From Bacteroidetes bacterium 43-93 (GTDB lineage: Bacteria; Bacteroidota; Bacteroidia; Chitinophagales; Chitinophagaceae): a stretch of 64,000 nt of DNA. The DNA is taken from contig MKUO01000007.1 in assembly GCA_001897855.1 (NCBI GenBank), forward strand, positions 186,001 to 250,000. Reading direction: 5' to 3'. This document shows, in pieces, positions 35,815-44,775 of the stretch. Within the stretch, counting starts at the first letter, position 1. The number at the start of each line of letters is the position of its first letter. The notes under the pieces were generated by a model that was not told the origin of the DNA, did no database searches, and saw only the letters and a list, made by a program, of their open reading frames with translations. A program made the translations under genes and the position numbers.

Positions 35815-36243
35815 ATGATAACCATACGCAATGCTCGCCAATCAGATATCGGCTTTATCTACGATAGCATTTGCATCCTCGAAGAAAAACAGCTGGATAA
35901 AGTGCGGTTCGAGCAGATATTGGAATTCAACCTTAGCAACCCGGTGTACATATATCTTGTTGCAGAGGATGATAGAAAGCCTGCAGGACTGCTTACATGC
36001 CATGCACAGCAATTACTACATCATAGTAACTGGGTATACGAGATACAGGAAATGTTTGTATTACCGGAATATAGAAGTAAAGGGGTAGGAGCTATGCTGG
36101 TAAAGGAACTAGAAAGTAGATTAGCTGATAAAGACTTTGACGTGCTGGAAGTGGCCTCTAACGTAATGAGAACGCAGGCCCATGCTTTTTATGAGCGCCA
36201 CGGGTTTATACATACATCAAAGAAACTGGTGAAAAAGAAATAG
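35815..36243 (+). CDS. GNAT-family N-acetyltransferase
   Basis: This ~142-residue acetyltransferase transfers an acyl group from acyl-CoA to an unknown amine. The acetyl-CoA-binding motif A region reads EMFVLPEYRSKGVGAML (Q/R-x-x-G-x-G/A form), and the late AHAFYERHGFI is the usual motif B. The ATG at 35815 is preferred over an upstream TTG at 35809. It lies just behind the second terminator copy and converges on a lipoprotein gene. Confidence 0.88.
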   Translation: MITIRNARQSDIGFIYDSICILEEKQLDKVRFEQILEFNLSNPVYIYLVAEDDRKPAGLLTCHAQQLLHHSNWVYEIQEMFVLPEYRSKGVGAMLVKELESRLADKDFDVLEVASNVMRTQAHAFYERHGFIHTSKKLVKKK

Positions 36244-36245
36244 CA

Positions 36246-36671
36246 TTACTGCAAGGTATATGCCTTCACGTACTTCATCATCATCTGGCCGCGCTGGCCG
36301 TCAATAGCATAGTATTCGTGGAATGCGGTATCGTTATCAAAATGAAAACCAACGATAAATGAATAAGGTTCTTTGCCTCTGCGTAGTATAGGTTCAAAAT
36401 GTTCTCCACCTATGGGCATCCTGATGGTATTTACCGCCATATTGAAACCCCAATGAGCCTCAATGTCATAAGTACCATTAATACTGCTGTCTGTAGCTAT
36501 GACGGTCACCGCAAAGTATTGATGATTAAGCTTATCTTCTTCAATCAGTACGCTGTCTGCTGCAACTGTGGTGCCTGACTTAGGTGGGGTAAAATCGCTT
36601 TTCGTAGTATTACCAGGTTCGTTTTTGCAGGCAGCAAATAATGCCAGCGTAGCAAACAGTAGTTTTTTCAT
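36246..36671 (-). CDS. Hypothetical lipoprotein
   Basis: This 141-residue predicted lipoprotein has a leader ending at Cys15 (ATLALFAAC) followed by a Thr/Pro-rich linker (TPPKSGTT) and a beta-rich domain of about 95 residues with GTYDIEAHWGFN and YSFIVGFHFDNDTAFHEYY. I recognise no family. The preferred ATG at 36671 is only seven bases from a TATTTTTG -7 box on the minus strand, so the transcript may be leaderless. Its stop is 2 bases from the stop of the GNAT gene. Confidence 0.7.
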   Translation of the reverse strand: MKKLLFATLALFAACKNEPGNTTKSDFTPPKSGTTVAADSVLIEEDKLNHQYFAVTVIATDSSINGTYDIEAHWGFNMAVNTIRMPIGGEHFEPILRRGKEPYSFIVGFHFDNDTAFHEYYAIDGQRGQMMMKYVKAYTLQ

Positions 36672-36677
36672 GCGCGG

Positions 36678-36685
36678 CAAAAATA
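36678..36685 (-). promoter_or_regulatory. -7 element (TATTTTTG) of the hypothetical lipoprotein gene
   Basis: On the minus strand this reads TATTTTTG followed by CC, a match to TAnnTTTG, immediately before the ATG at 36671. The very short distance suggests transcription starts at or near the start codon. Confidence 0.55.
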
Positions 36686-36758
36686 GATTATTTCGGTATT
36701 CGTTTCAGGAAATGCCGCGGATGCCCTACTTTTAAATCTATAATCCATAACAGACCGT

Positions 36759-38855
36759 ATGAAAAAATGGAATCTACCGGTTGCTGCACTGGCAATGGCA
36801 CAACTGTTTGTCGTTGCATGTAACAATACCAATCAACAAAAAACAAGTATGCAATCAAAGACTGATACAGCAGCGGTAGCGCCTGCTGCGTACGACTCTA
36901 CTTTTAAGGTAGAAGCGGAAGAGTTTGCCGACCTGCAGTTACTACGCTACCAGGTACCGGGATGGGAACAGCTATCGCTGCAGCAGAAGCAACTTTCTTA
37001 TTACCTGTATGAAGCTGCACTTTGCGGAAGAGATATCATTTATGACCAGAGGAGCAAGTATGGTATACTGCTGCGCAAAACGCTGGAAGATGTGTATGCA
37101 ACTTACAAGGGTGATAAAACTACCGATGACTGGAAAAAGTTTGAAGTGTATTGCGGCCGTTTCTGGTTTAGCAATGGTAACCACCACCATTATGGCAATG
37201 AGAAATTTATACCCGAATGTAGCTACGACTACTTTGCTACATTGGTAAAGAATAGTGATGAAGCAGGCTTGCCAAAAAATCCGGGTGAAACGCTAGAAGA
37301 TTTCCTCGCGCGAATCAAACCATTGATCTATGACTTGAAAGTAGAACCTAAAGTGGTAGATCTGCGCCCGAATATCGATAACGTAGTAAACTCTTCCAAT
37401 AACTTCTACGAAGGTGTTACGCAGAAAGAGGTAGAAGATTACTATGCCAAGTTTGACACAAAAGGTAATGCACCATCCTGGGGCCTGAACAGCAAGCTGA
37501 TGAAAGAGAATGGCCAGATAGTAGAGAAGGTATGGCGTGTAGGTGGCATGTATTCACCGGCTATTGAAAAAATAGTAGGCTGGCTGGAGAAAGCAGCGAA
37601 CGTAGCTGAGAACGATCAACAGAAAAAAGCATTGCAGCTTTTGGTGCAGTTCTATCGTACCGGTGATCTGAAAACATTTGATGATTACAGCATTGCATGG
37701 GTAAACGATAATAACTCAAGGATAGATGCCGTAAATGGCTTTATTGAAGTGTACCTGGATGCTATAGGCAAGAAGGGGAGCTTTGAAAGCACCGTATCTA
37801 TGAAGGATATGGAAGCAACCAAACGCATTAAGGCTATTGCAGATAATGCGCAGTGGTTTGAAGATAACTCTCCGCTGATGCCGGAACACAAAAAGAAAAC
37901 AGTAAAAGGCATTACTGCAAAAGCCATTACCGTAATAGTAGAAAGCGGTGACGCTGCACCTAGCACACCAATAGGCATTAACCTGCCTAATGCCGACTGG
38001 ATACGCAAAGAGTACGGTTCTAAATCTGTGTCCCTGAGCAACATCATACACTCATATAATGTAGCCGGTGAAAAGAGTGGTATGCTGGAAGAGTTTGCAG
38101 TAAATGATACTGTATTGCAGCGCGCGCATAAATACGGCAATCTTGCAGCCGACCTGCATACAGATATGCACGAATGTATCGGCCACGCATCGGGTCAGAT
38201 AAACCCTGGTGTGGAAACAACGGATAAAACATTAAAGAACTACGCATCCTGCCTGGAAGAAGCACGTGCCGACCTGGTGGGCTTGTATTATGTTACGGAT
38301 CCTAAGCTGCAGGAAATTGGTGTATCGCCAAGCAAAGAAGTAGGCTATGCGGAATATGATAACTATATGATGAATGGCCTGATGACGCAGCTTACCCGCA
38401 TTAAGCTAGGCGACCAGATAGAAGAGGCGCACATGCGTAACAGAGCCCTGGTAGCTTATTGGGCATATGAAAAAGGTAAGAAGGATAATGTGGTAGCTTT
38501 TGTGAAGAAGAACGGCAAGACTTATGTACAGGTAAACGATTATGAAAAACTACGCCAGTTGTTTGGCCAGTTGCTGCGCGAGATACAACGCATCAAATCT
38601 GAAGGTGATTATAAAGCCGGTAAGAACCTGGTAGAAAATTATGGTGTGAAGATAAACAGGGCATTGCATAAGGAAGTGCTGGATCGTTATGCAAAACTGA
38701 ATATCAAACCGTATCGTGGTTTTATACAACCTAAACTGATACCGGTAATGGATGGAGACAAGATCACCGATGTGAAGATCGAGTATCCTACCAGCTTCTA
38801 TCAGCAGATGCTGGAATATGGCAAGAATTACGGTTACCTGCCGGTGAAGAATTAA
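36759..38855 (+). CDS. Dipeptidyl-peptidase III family metallopeptidase (M49)
   Basis: This 698-residue zinc peptidase removes dipeptides from peptide N-termini. The M49 motif HExxGH is present as HECIGH (residues 471-476), and the second zinc motif EEARAD is at residues 500-505. The N-terminus has a lipoprotein-like leader (ALAMAQLFVVAC, Cys21) and a Thr/Gln/Lys-rich linker, so it should act in the periplasm, unlike the cytosolic eukaryotic enzyme. Length is within the family range. It is preceded by a divergent small lipoprotein gene and followed by a bidirectional terminator. Confidence 0.93.
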   Translation: MKKWNLPVAALAMAQLFVVACNNTNQQKTSMQSKTDTAAVAPAAYDSTFKVEAEEFADLQLLRYQVPGWEQLSLQQKQLSYYLYEAALCGRDIIYDQRSKYGILLRKTLEDVYATYKGDKTTDDWKKFEVYCGRFWFSNGNHHHYGNEKFIPECSYDYFATLVKNSDEAGLPKNPGETLEDFLARIKPLIYDLKVEPKVVDLRPNIDNVVNSSNNFYEGVTQKEVEDYYAKFDTKGNAPSWGLNSKLMKENGQIVEKVWRVGGMYSPAIEKIVGWLEKAANVAENDQQKKALQLLVQFYRTGDLKTFDDYSIAWVNDNNSRIDAVNGFIEVYLDAIGKKGSFESTVSMKDMEATKRIKAIADNAQWFEDNSPLMPEHKKKTVKGITAKAITVIVESGDAAPSTPIGINLPNADWIRKEYGSKSVSLSNIIHSYNVAGEKSGMLEEFAVNDTVLQRAHKYGNLAADLHTDMHECIGHASGQINPGVETTDKTLKNYASCLEEARADLVGLYYVTDPKLQEIGVSPSKEVGYAEYDNYMMNGLMTQLTRIKLGDQIEEAHMRNRALVAYWAYEKGKKDNVVAFVKKNGKTYVQVNDYEKLRQLFGQLLREIQRIKSEGDYKAGKNLVENYGVKINRALHKEVLDRYAKLNIKPYRGFIQPKLIPVMDGDKITDVKIEYPTSFYQQMLEYGKNYGYLPVKN

Positions 38856-38870
38856 TTGTTATGAGTCTGA

Positions 38871-38900
38871 TAAAAAAACGGGTGTCGAAAGCACCCGTTT
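38871..38900. terminator. Bidirectional terminator between the M49 gene and the M56 cluster
   Basis: Seven-base arms ACGGGTG (38878-38884) and CACCCGT (38892-38898) with a seven-base loop have a T-run on the right (38898-38903) and an A-run on the left (38872-38878), so it can stop transcription from both sides. It separates the convergent genes at 36759 and 38921. Confidence 0.85.
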
Positions 38901-38920
38901 TTTATTAGAAATGTGCTCAC

Positions 38921-40372
38921 TTATCTAATCGCGGTTATTGTACCTTTTTTGATGGTGAACAGCTTCCATGTATATTCATCCATAATATAAGGAACATGTT
39001 TTTTATCCGCCGCCGCAGGCTCATATATAGGCGAGTTGTTCAGCGCCTTTTCCAGAGTTTTAATGAATCTGGCCTGTTGATCTGGTGATATGATATTATG
39101 ATTATAGCTAGCAGTAAGCACGCCATCGCAATTGTAATATGCGATCTTCCCATTTTTGTCGAGTATAATAGGGGAAATTCTTAGATAGTAATCGCCATCT
39201 TTAAGACGATGCAATTCCGGTTTAAGATTATCTAACAAATACATATTGAGCTCATCGATTTGTAAATGAGGCTTATAAGTATAGTGCTTTCCTTCCTGGG
39301 CGATCTTTTCAATATCGCGGGAATTATAGATTTTATCTCCATTCAGCTTAATAGGTATTAACCCGGGCTCAACTTCAGTAATCCTTATTGATTCCTCTCC
39401 GGTTTCAGGGTCTACTACTATTGTCGTATCGGGTGGAATAGAGTCAGACATTTTGAACTCAACCGTATAACCCCTAAAATAGACAAGGTCGCCTTTTTGG
39501 GTTTTTTTATCTAAAGCCAGGCCATCTTTAGAGAAACAAAGAAAGCAGATAGCCAAAAGGGGCAACATTGTCAGTGCTTTTAACATAGAAATAGACGATT
39601 TTGGTTTTGTGAGCATCATGATTCGTTTTTTTATGGGTGAGCGATTGAATGAGTGAGCTACTGTAGGGGCAGATTGAAGTATGGCCTGTTCTATCAGAAA
39701 TTGGCCATATTCATTTGGCGAATTATCTACTGCAGCATCGGCCTGGTATTCATGTACGATACTTAGCCTTTCCGCATACATATATACCAGAGGATGAAAC
39801 CAGAATGTGATCTTAGCAAGCTGCATGAGGAGCAGATCAAAGAAATGCAATAAATGGCCATGCTGCTCTTCATGTGTTAATATCATCCGCAATTGTTCAT
39901 TGGTATAGTCTGTTCTATTGCTGATAAAAACATAACGAATGGCAGAATAGGGGCTATGCTGTTTGCCGGTTTCTACTATGGTCCATACGCCATCTTTAAA
40001 CCTAGTCGCTTTTCTATAACAATTTACGACAATGATGACCTCGCGGAGTACAAGCAAAAAGGTAACTAACAACCCCAGGAAGTAGATGGATAGTAATATG
40101 GTTTGCATATCAACAATTTGCCTGGTAATGGTATTGGTAGCAATGGTTTCTTTTAGCTCCGATGCCCGCTGCGTAACTGGCATAATAAAAGCCGTAGGGT
40201 AAGTGGTCGCATTTTCCTGCCAGGACCATAGCGGCAACAGTAGGCCAAGGATAAAAGTAGATAGCAGGTAAAACCTGTTGAACACATGACTACGCTCTTT
40301 TGCAAGTATTAGATCAAAAACAAGCAGGCTAAGAAGCCAGATACAACTTAGATTTAACAGGTATTGGATCAT
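38921..40372 (-). CDS. M56 (BlaR1-type) metallopeptidase with TonB-C-like domain, copy 3 of 3
   Basis: This 483-residue membrane protein has two N-terminal helices, a third near residue 95, and a cytoplasmic-facing zinc peptidase domain with HEEQH at 167-171 and the downstream Glu ligand in HEYQAD (207-212). The segment FNRSPIKKRIMML is conserved. After a last helix (LTMLPLLAICFLCF) comes a periplasmic region with DPETGEE, KDGDYYL and DKNGKIAYYN, resembling a TonB C-terminal fold. Proteins of this class sense a ligand and cleave a partner BlaI repressor. It is the last of three tandem paralogs; the next copy ends 17 bases away. Confidence 0.88.
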   Translation of the reverse strand: MIQYLLNLSCIWLLSLLVFDLILAKERSHVFNRFYLLSTFILGLLLPLWSWQENATTYPTAFIMPVTQRASELKETIATNTITRQIVDMQTILLSIYFLGLLVTFLLVLREVIIVVNCYRKATRFKDGVWTIVETGKQHSPYSAIRYVFISNRTDYTNEQLRMILTHEEQHGHLLHFFDLLLMQLAKITFWFHPLVYMYAERLSIVHEYQADAAVDNSPNEYGQFLIEQAILQSAPTVAHSFNRSPIKKRIMMLTKPKSSISMLKALTMLPLLAICFLCFSKDGLALDKKTQKGDLVYFRGYTVEFKMSDSIPPDTTIVVDPETGEESIRITEVEPGLIPIKLNGDKIYNSRDIEKIAQEGKHYTYKPHLQIDELNMYLLDNLKPELHRLKDGDYYLRISPIILDKNGKIAYYNCDGVLTASYNHNIISPDQQARFIKTLEKALNNSPIYEPAAADKKHVPYIMDEYTWKLFTIKKGTITAIR

Positions 40373-40389
40373 AGTGCTAAATTGATGGA

Positions 40390-41865
40390 TTACAATGCGG
40401 TGAGCTTACCATTCTTAACAGTAAATGGATTATAGAAATCCGTGTTGCCTACCAACATAGGTACATATTCGCCTTTTACAGTGGCAGCTATATGTGTAGG
40501 AGCATCGTGCAATAGTTCTGTTAGCTTACGTGCAATGGCGTCCTGTATCTTTTTATCTATCGTATCCTTGATGCTGATATGCATGCCTCCGCCGTTCATT
40601 TCCGCAGCCATAGTAAGCCCGGCATATTCAAAGTATGCAATAGCTCCATTCTTATCAACTACTACATTGTCAAGATGCAGATAGTAGCTGCCATCTTTTA
40701 ATGCTTTCAGTTCTTCCTTCATATTTGTAAGCAAATACTCTTTAATACCCTTATCCGTAAACCCGGCGGTAGAGTTTGCAGCAGCACTCATCCTGTTGCC
40801 CATTTCTTGTATCTCATAACTAGTGTATATTTTCTGATCGTTAAGCATACCCGGACGAGGGTCGCGCTGTGTAATTCTAATTACCTCTTTCCCGGTTGAG
40901 GGATCTATCATAGTAATAGTATCAGGCACAGCTACATCTAATTTTATCGTATTTCCCCAAAAGGTAATTGTATTGCCGTTACGTACTCTTTTATCATCAG
41001 AAAAAGCATTTTTGGTAAAGCAGAGTATGCATACCAATACTAATGGCAGGGTAATTAGTATTTTACCTTTGGATAGCGACGATGAATTTCTTGTTAGCAT
41101 CATGATCCTCTTTTTTATAGGTGAACGGTTGAATGAATGCGAAAGGGCAGGGGCTGACTGTAAGATGGCTTGCTCTATCAGGAATTGTCCGTATTCTTTC
41201 GGGGCTTTATCAACGGCAGCATCGGCCTGGTATTCATGCACGATGCTCAAGCGTTCCGCATACATATAGACTAATGGATGGAACCAGCAAACGATCTTAG
41301 CGACTTGCATAAACAGGAGATCAAAGAAATGGAGCAGATGGCCATGTTGCTCTTCATGCGTCAGTATAATCCGCAATTCATCATCCGAATAGTCTTTTTT
41401 GCTACTGATGAATACATACCGGAATGCGGAATAAGGGCTGTGCTGCTTTCCTGTTTCCACAATGGTCCATACACCGTCTTTGAATTTATCGCCACGCTTG
41501 TAACTGTTAATGATCGTGAATGTTTCCTTTATCGTTAATACAAGCGATACCAGCACCCCTGACAGGTAAATGAAGAGTAGTATTAGCTCTTTCCCCGATG
41601 CTACATTTGCTGCTTTGCTATTGGTGATAGAATCTTTAATAGCCGCGGATCTTTCTGTTACAGGTTGTGCCAGGTTGCCTGCATACTCAAAACCGATGCC
41701 ATGCCACGACCATAGGGGTAAAAGTAAGCCCAGTATAAAAGTCAGCAAGAGGTAAGCCCTGTTGAACCCATGATAGGCTTCTTTGCTAAAGAACAGATCA
41801 AAGACCAGCAGGCTAAGCAGCCATATTGCGCTTGTGTTAAGGATGTATTGGAGCATATTAGTCAT
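40390..41865 (-). CDS. M56 (BlaR1-type) metallopeptidase with TonB-C-like domain, copy 2 of 3
   Basis: This 491-residue paralog shares the whole layout of the neighbours: N-terminal helices, LTHEEQHGHLLHFFDLLFMQ, a VHEYQADAAVDKAPKEYGQFLIEQA-type segment around residues 210-230, RSPIKKRIMMLTR, and a periplasmic tail with DPSTGKE, LKDGSYYLHL and VDKNGAIAYF. The start may be the ATG three codons in (41856), which aligns with the MLQYI starts of the other copies. The tail differs most from the other two, which suggests different ligands. It sits 19 bases downstream of copy 1 in the same operon. Confidence 0.88.
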   Translation of the reverse strand: MTNMLQYILNTSAIWLLSLLVFDLFFSKEAYHGFNRAYLLLTFILGLLLPLWSWHGIGFEYAGNLAQPVTERSAAIKDSITNSKAANVASGKELILLFIYLSGVLVSLVLTIKETFTIINSYKRGDKFKDGVWTIVETGKQHSPYSAFRYVFISSKKDYSDDELRIILTHEEQHGHLLHFFDLLFMQVAKIVCWFHPLVYMYAERLSIVHEYQADAAVDKAPKEYGQFLIEQAILQSAPALSHSFNRSPIKKRIMMLTRNSSSLSKGKILITLPLVLVCILCFTKNAFSDDKRVRNGNTITFWGNTIKLDVAVPDTITMIDPSTGKEVIRITQRDPRPGMLNDQKIYTSYEIQEMGNRMSAAANSTAGFTDKGIKEYLLTNMKEELKALKDGSYYLHLDNVVVDKNGAIAYFEYAGLTMAAEMNGGGMHISIKDTIDKKIQDAIARKLTELLHDAPTHIAATVKGEYVPMLVGNTDFYNPFTVKNGKLTAL

Positions 41866-41884
41866 AGCTTTTTGTTTATGAATA

Positions 41885-43321
41885 TTATAAGCTCGTTATT
41901 TTCCCACCTTTTACAGTGAAGGTGTTTTCGATATTTATGTATACCTGTACTGGGACATTCCGGCCTTTGATGCTTGCGGGCTTGTGTTTAGGCGCATTCA
42001 TGATAAGTTCGTCTATTTTTTTGGCAAAAGCATCCTGTACGTTTTTGGCACCCTCAGATTCAACACTTGCTACATCATTAAAGCTGGTGCTAATGCCACC
42101 ATAATTGTAATACACGATCTTGCCATTCTCATCTACTGTCAAACAGTCCATTAGCAGGTAGTAATCTCCATCTTTTAATTGTTTTATCTCTTCTTTTAAA
42201 TTGCTTAGTAAATACTCTTTCAGTGCCTCACCTTTAAGGCTGGTATTATCATACACATCTGCTCCCTGGAAGTCTCGTTCTCCATACACTTTTTTGCCGT
42301 TCATAGATTCTACGAATAGGCCATCCATAACTTTAAGGAGCGTCGTTTCTTCGCCCGTTACCGGGTCAACTACGATTGTGGTGTCAGCGGTATGCTTGTG
42401 TACTACAAATGTGTTGCCATGAAAGGTAACTTTATTGCCATTGGTAATACGCGTATTATCAGACAGTGCATTTTTAGAGAAGCAGAGCGCAGATGCCAAT
42501 AATAATGGTAGTGTTAATAACAGTTTGCTTTTTGATAAAGCAGAAGAATGACGTGTTAGCATAATTATACGTTTTTTTATAGGTGAGCGATTAAATGAAT
42601 GAGAAAGGGCAGGGGCTGACTGTAAGATGGCTTGTTCTATCAAAAATTGTCCGTACTCTTTAGGGGTTTTGTCTACCGCAGCATCTGCCTGGAATTCGTG
42701 TACCGTTGCCAATCTTTCTGTATAGATGTATACCAGTGGGTGAAACCAGAATATGATCTTTGCCAGCTGCATAAATAGAAGGTCGAAGAAGTGCAGCAAA
42801 TGCCCGTGCTGCTCCTCGTGTGTAAGAATGATGCGTAACTGCTCTTCTGTATAATCTTTTCTGCTGCTTATAAATACAAAACGAAATGCTGAATAAGGGC
42901 TTTGTTGCCTATTAGTTTCAATAACTGTCCATACACCATCTTTAAATTTATTACCCTTTTTATAGGCCAACGATAATGTGAGCACATCCTTTAGCAATAG
43001 TATAGATGCTATTGCTAAGCCTGCAAAGTAAATACTCCATAATACAGTTGATAGACTAAGTGCCGCGGCAGCAGGCTGGCTGTTAGAAATAGTTTCTTTT
43101 AACAACGCAGCATTCTGTGCAATGTGCCTGCTTCCCAATGTTGCGGTGAATTGAACAGTTGCCTCCTGCAATTGCCACAAGGGTAGTAACAAGCCAATAG
43201 TAAACGTACCAAGCAGGTAAAATCTATTATAGCTATGATATGTTTCCCTGCGAAGAAACAAATCAAAGACTAGCAGGCTTAGCAGCCATATGGCACTTGT
43301 GTTAAAGATGTATTGGAGCAT
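41885..43321 (-). CDS. M56 (BlaR1-type) metallopeptidase with TonB-C-like domain, copy 1 of 3
   Basis: This 478-residue paralog starts MLQYIFNTSAIWLLSLLVFD, nearly identical to copy 2. The zinc site (LTHEEQHGHLLHF and VHEFQADAAVDK) is intact and the inter-domain segment RSPIKKRIIMLTRH is conserved. The periplasmic tail contains DPVTGEE, LKDGDYYLLMD, VDENGKIVYYNYGG and a terminal FTVKGGKITSL. It is the M56 copy nearest the BlaI gene, with the DUF6624-like gene between. All three copies keep the catalytic residues, so none looks like a pseudogene. Confidence 0.88.
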   Translation of the reverse strand: MLQYIFNTSAIWLLSLLVFDLFLRRETYHSYNRFYLLGTFTIGLLLPLWQLQEATVQFTATLGSRHIAQNAALLKETISNSQPAAAALSLSTVLWSIYFAGLAIASILLLKDVLTLSLAYKKGNKFKDGVWTVIETNRQQSPYSAFRFVFISSRKDYTEEQLRIILTHEEQHGHLLHFFDLLFMQLAKIIFWFHPLVYIYTERLATVHEFQADAAVDKTPKEYGQFLIEQAILQSAPALSHSFNRSPIKKRIIMLTRHSSALSKSKLLLTLPLLLASALCFSKNALSDNTRITNGNKVTFHGNTFVVHKHTADTTIVVDPVTGEETTLLKVMDGLFVESMNGKKVYGERDFQGADVYDNTSLKGEALKEYLLSNLKEEIKQLKDGDYYLLMDCLTVDENGKIVYYNYGGISTSFNDVASVESEGAKNVQDAFAKKIDELIMNAPKHKPASIKGRNVPVQVYINIENTFTVKGGKITSL

Positions 43322-43336
43322 GGTTTATGTCTTCGT

Positions 43337-44323
43337 TTACTTCAATTGGATTTTTTGATTATGCTCCAATTCCGAGAGCATCTTTTTGTGTTCTTCTACA
43401 TCCCATTTTATCTTCCAATGAGATATATAGGACGACATTGATTCAAGGCCAACTTCTGCCCGTCGTTTATCTACATTGTCCGGGTCTTCTAATAGGTCTA
43501 CGTAATATTTACCATCTCGGGATATCGCTATTTGGCTGCCATATATTTGCTTTCCTCCTGTACGGATTGCTACCCTGTCTTCCAGCATCGCCAACGAACT
43601 CGGTTGCGCTCTTTTAGTTTTTACCGCTTCACGCATCATAGGCAAGTATTTTTGCTGTGTTTCAATATCTGCATGTTGTATGACGAGGAATAGCGTATTA
43701 TTACCTTCAACCCCAATGGTTTCGGCTCCGAGCCAGCCATATTTGTCAAGTATTACAGTTACTTTAAGAAGATTGGCTGAATCATTTTCTTTTATTTTCT
43801 GCCAAAGAGTTGTTATCTCTTTTGATTGACGGCCGTATTTTTTCTCAATGCTTTCTATCTGCATCCGATATTTTTGATCTTCTATCTTAACGGTATCCAG
43901 AATGGCAACGAGAGACTTATTTAGTCCTGCTTCATTTTTCTCTTTGTTGGCTTTTACAAGATTATACAATGACTGCCAGCGATTATCTTTTCTTAATGGT
44001 TCCAGGTCGGGATCAACAGCAAGATGGTTAAGATCACTATAGTTTGTTTTTTCAGCTATCCTAAATAGCTGGAAAAATGCAGAATCAGTATTGCCAGCCA
44101 AAGACCAGGAACAAGCAGCATTGTATCGGTCATCAACGTATCCCTTGCCTCCAAAAGAAGCAAAAGCGTTGGTAAACGCGTTAGCCGATTTCTGATATTC
44201 TTTATTGTCGTAGTATTTGTTTGCTTCCTTTATATACTCACTATATAATTCAGGCGGAGCCTGCGCATAACCATGTGCGGAAGCAACCAGGCATGATAAG
44301 TATAGAAAGCGTTTAAGGTTCAT
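43337..44323 (-). CDS. Secreted DUF6624-like protein with N-terminal TPR-like segment
   Basis: This 328-residue protein has a signal peptide ending near HGYAQ. Residues ~25-130 form helical TPR-like pairs (EYIKEANKYYDNKEYQKSANAF, then YNAACSWSLAGNTDSAF). The C-terminal half (LDKYGWLGAETIGVEGNNTLFLVIQHAD, QQKYLPMM, LAMLEDRVAIRTGGKQIYGSQ) matches the DUF6624 pattern, with conserved W-G, H, ED and a QIYGSQ motif. The domain has no known activity. It lies between the BlaI gene and the three M56 genes, with gaps of 24 and 15 bases, so it is part of the regulated unit. Confidence 0.8.
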   Translation of the reverse strand: MNLKRFLYLSCLVASAHGYAQAPPELYSEYIKEANKYYDNKEYQKSANAFTNAFASFGGKGYVDDRYNAACSWSLAGNTDSAFFQLFRIAEKTNYSDLNHLAVDPDLEPLRKDNRWQSLYNLVKANKEKNEAGLNKSLVAILDTVKIEDQKYRMQIESIEKKYGRQSKEITTLWQKIKENDSANLLKVTVILDKYGWLGAETIGVEGNNTLFLVIQHADIETQQKYLPMMREAVKTKRAQPSSLAMLEDRVAIRTGGKQIYGSQIAISRDGKYYVDLLEDPDNVDKRRAEVGLESMSSYISHWKIKWDVEEHKKMLSELEHNQKIQLK

Positions 44324-44347
44324 TGAAGTTTTTTTTAAATCAGAGGG

Positions 44348-44734
44348 TCATTTTTTCTTTGAATTATTATCCAGCTTTTTCATCAGGTCGTTAAGCTCTT
44401 TCAGATCCATGTCCTCGTTCTTCACCAGGAAGCTTACCAGCTTTTTAGGTGAGCCTCCGAAGTATTTCTCTACCAGGCTTTTTACACCCTGGTTAGCATA
44501 TTCTTCTTTGGTAACAATAGGAAAGTATTCGTAAGTCTTTCCGTAAGCTTTATGGTCTACAAACCCCTTACGTTCCAGTATCCGTACTACGGAAGATATG
44601 GTGCTGTGCGGCATATCCGGATCGCCCAGCTTTTCTATTACATCGCGTACCAGGCAGCGTTCCAGTTCCCATATTATTTGCATTACTTCTTCTTCGGCCT
44701 TCGTAAGTGTTGGTAATGATTTTTTCTGTGCCAT
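44348..44734 (-). CDS. BlaI/MecI/CopY-family transcriptional repressor
   Basis: This 128-residue dimeric winged-helix repressor begins MAQKKSLPTLTKAEEEVMQIIW and contains the recognition region DMPHSTISSVVRILERKGFVDHKAYGKTYEYFPIV, typical of BlaI. The C-terminal dimerisation helices (GVKSLVEKYFGGS, KELNDLMKKLDNN) include the region cleaved by BlaR1-type proteases in known systems. The open frame extends to a TTG at 44812, but that start lies inside the promoter, so I use ATG 44734. It heads an operon with a DUF6624-like protein and three M56 sensors. No beta-lactamase gene is near. Confidence 0.93.
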   Translation of the reverse strand: MAQKKSLPTLTKAEEEVMQIIWELERCLVRDVIEKLGDPDMPHSTISSVVRILERKGFVDHKAYGKTYEYFPIVTKEEYANQGVKSLVEKYFGGSPKKLVSFLVKNEDMDLKELNDLMKKLDNNSKKK

Positions 44735-44775
44735 TGATCTGTTATTAGTATGTATTGTACTTTTTTGAATTTCTA

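Noticed and set aside
44348-44734. Beta-lactam resistance operon
   Set aside because: BlaI and M56 proteins are present, but there is no beta-lactamase or PBP2a-type gene in the window, so the resistance label is not supported.
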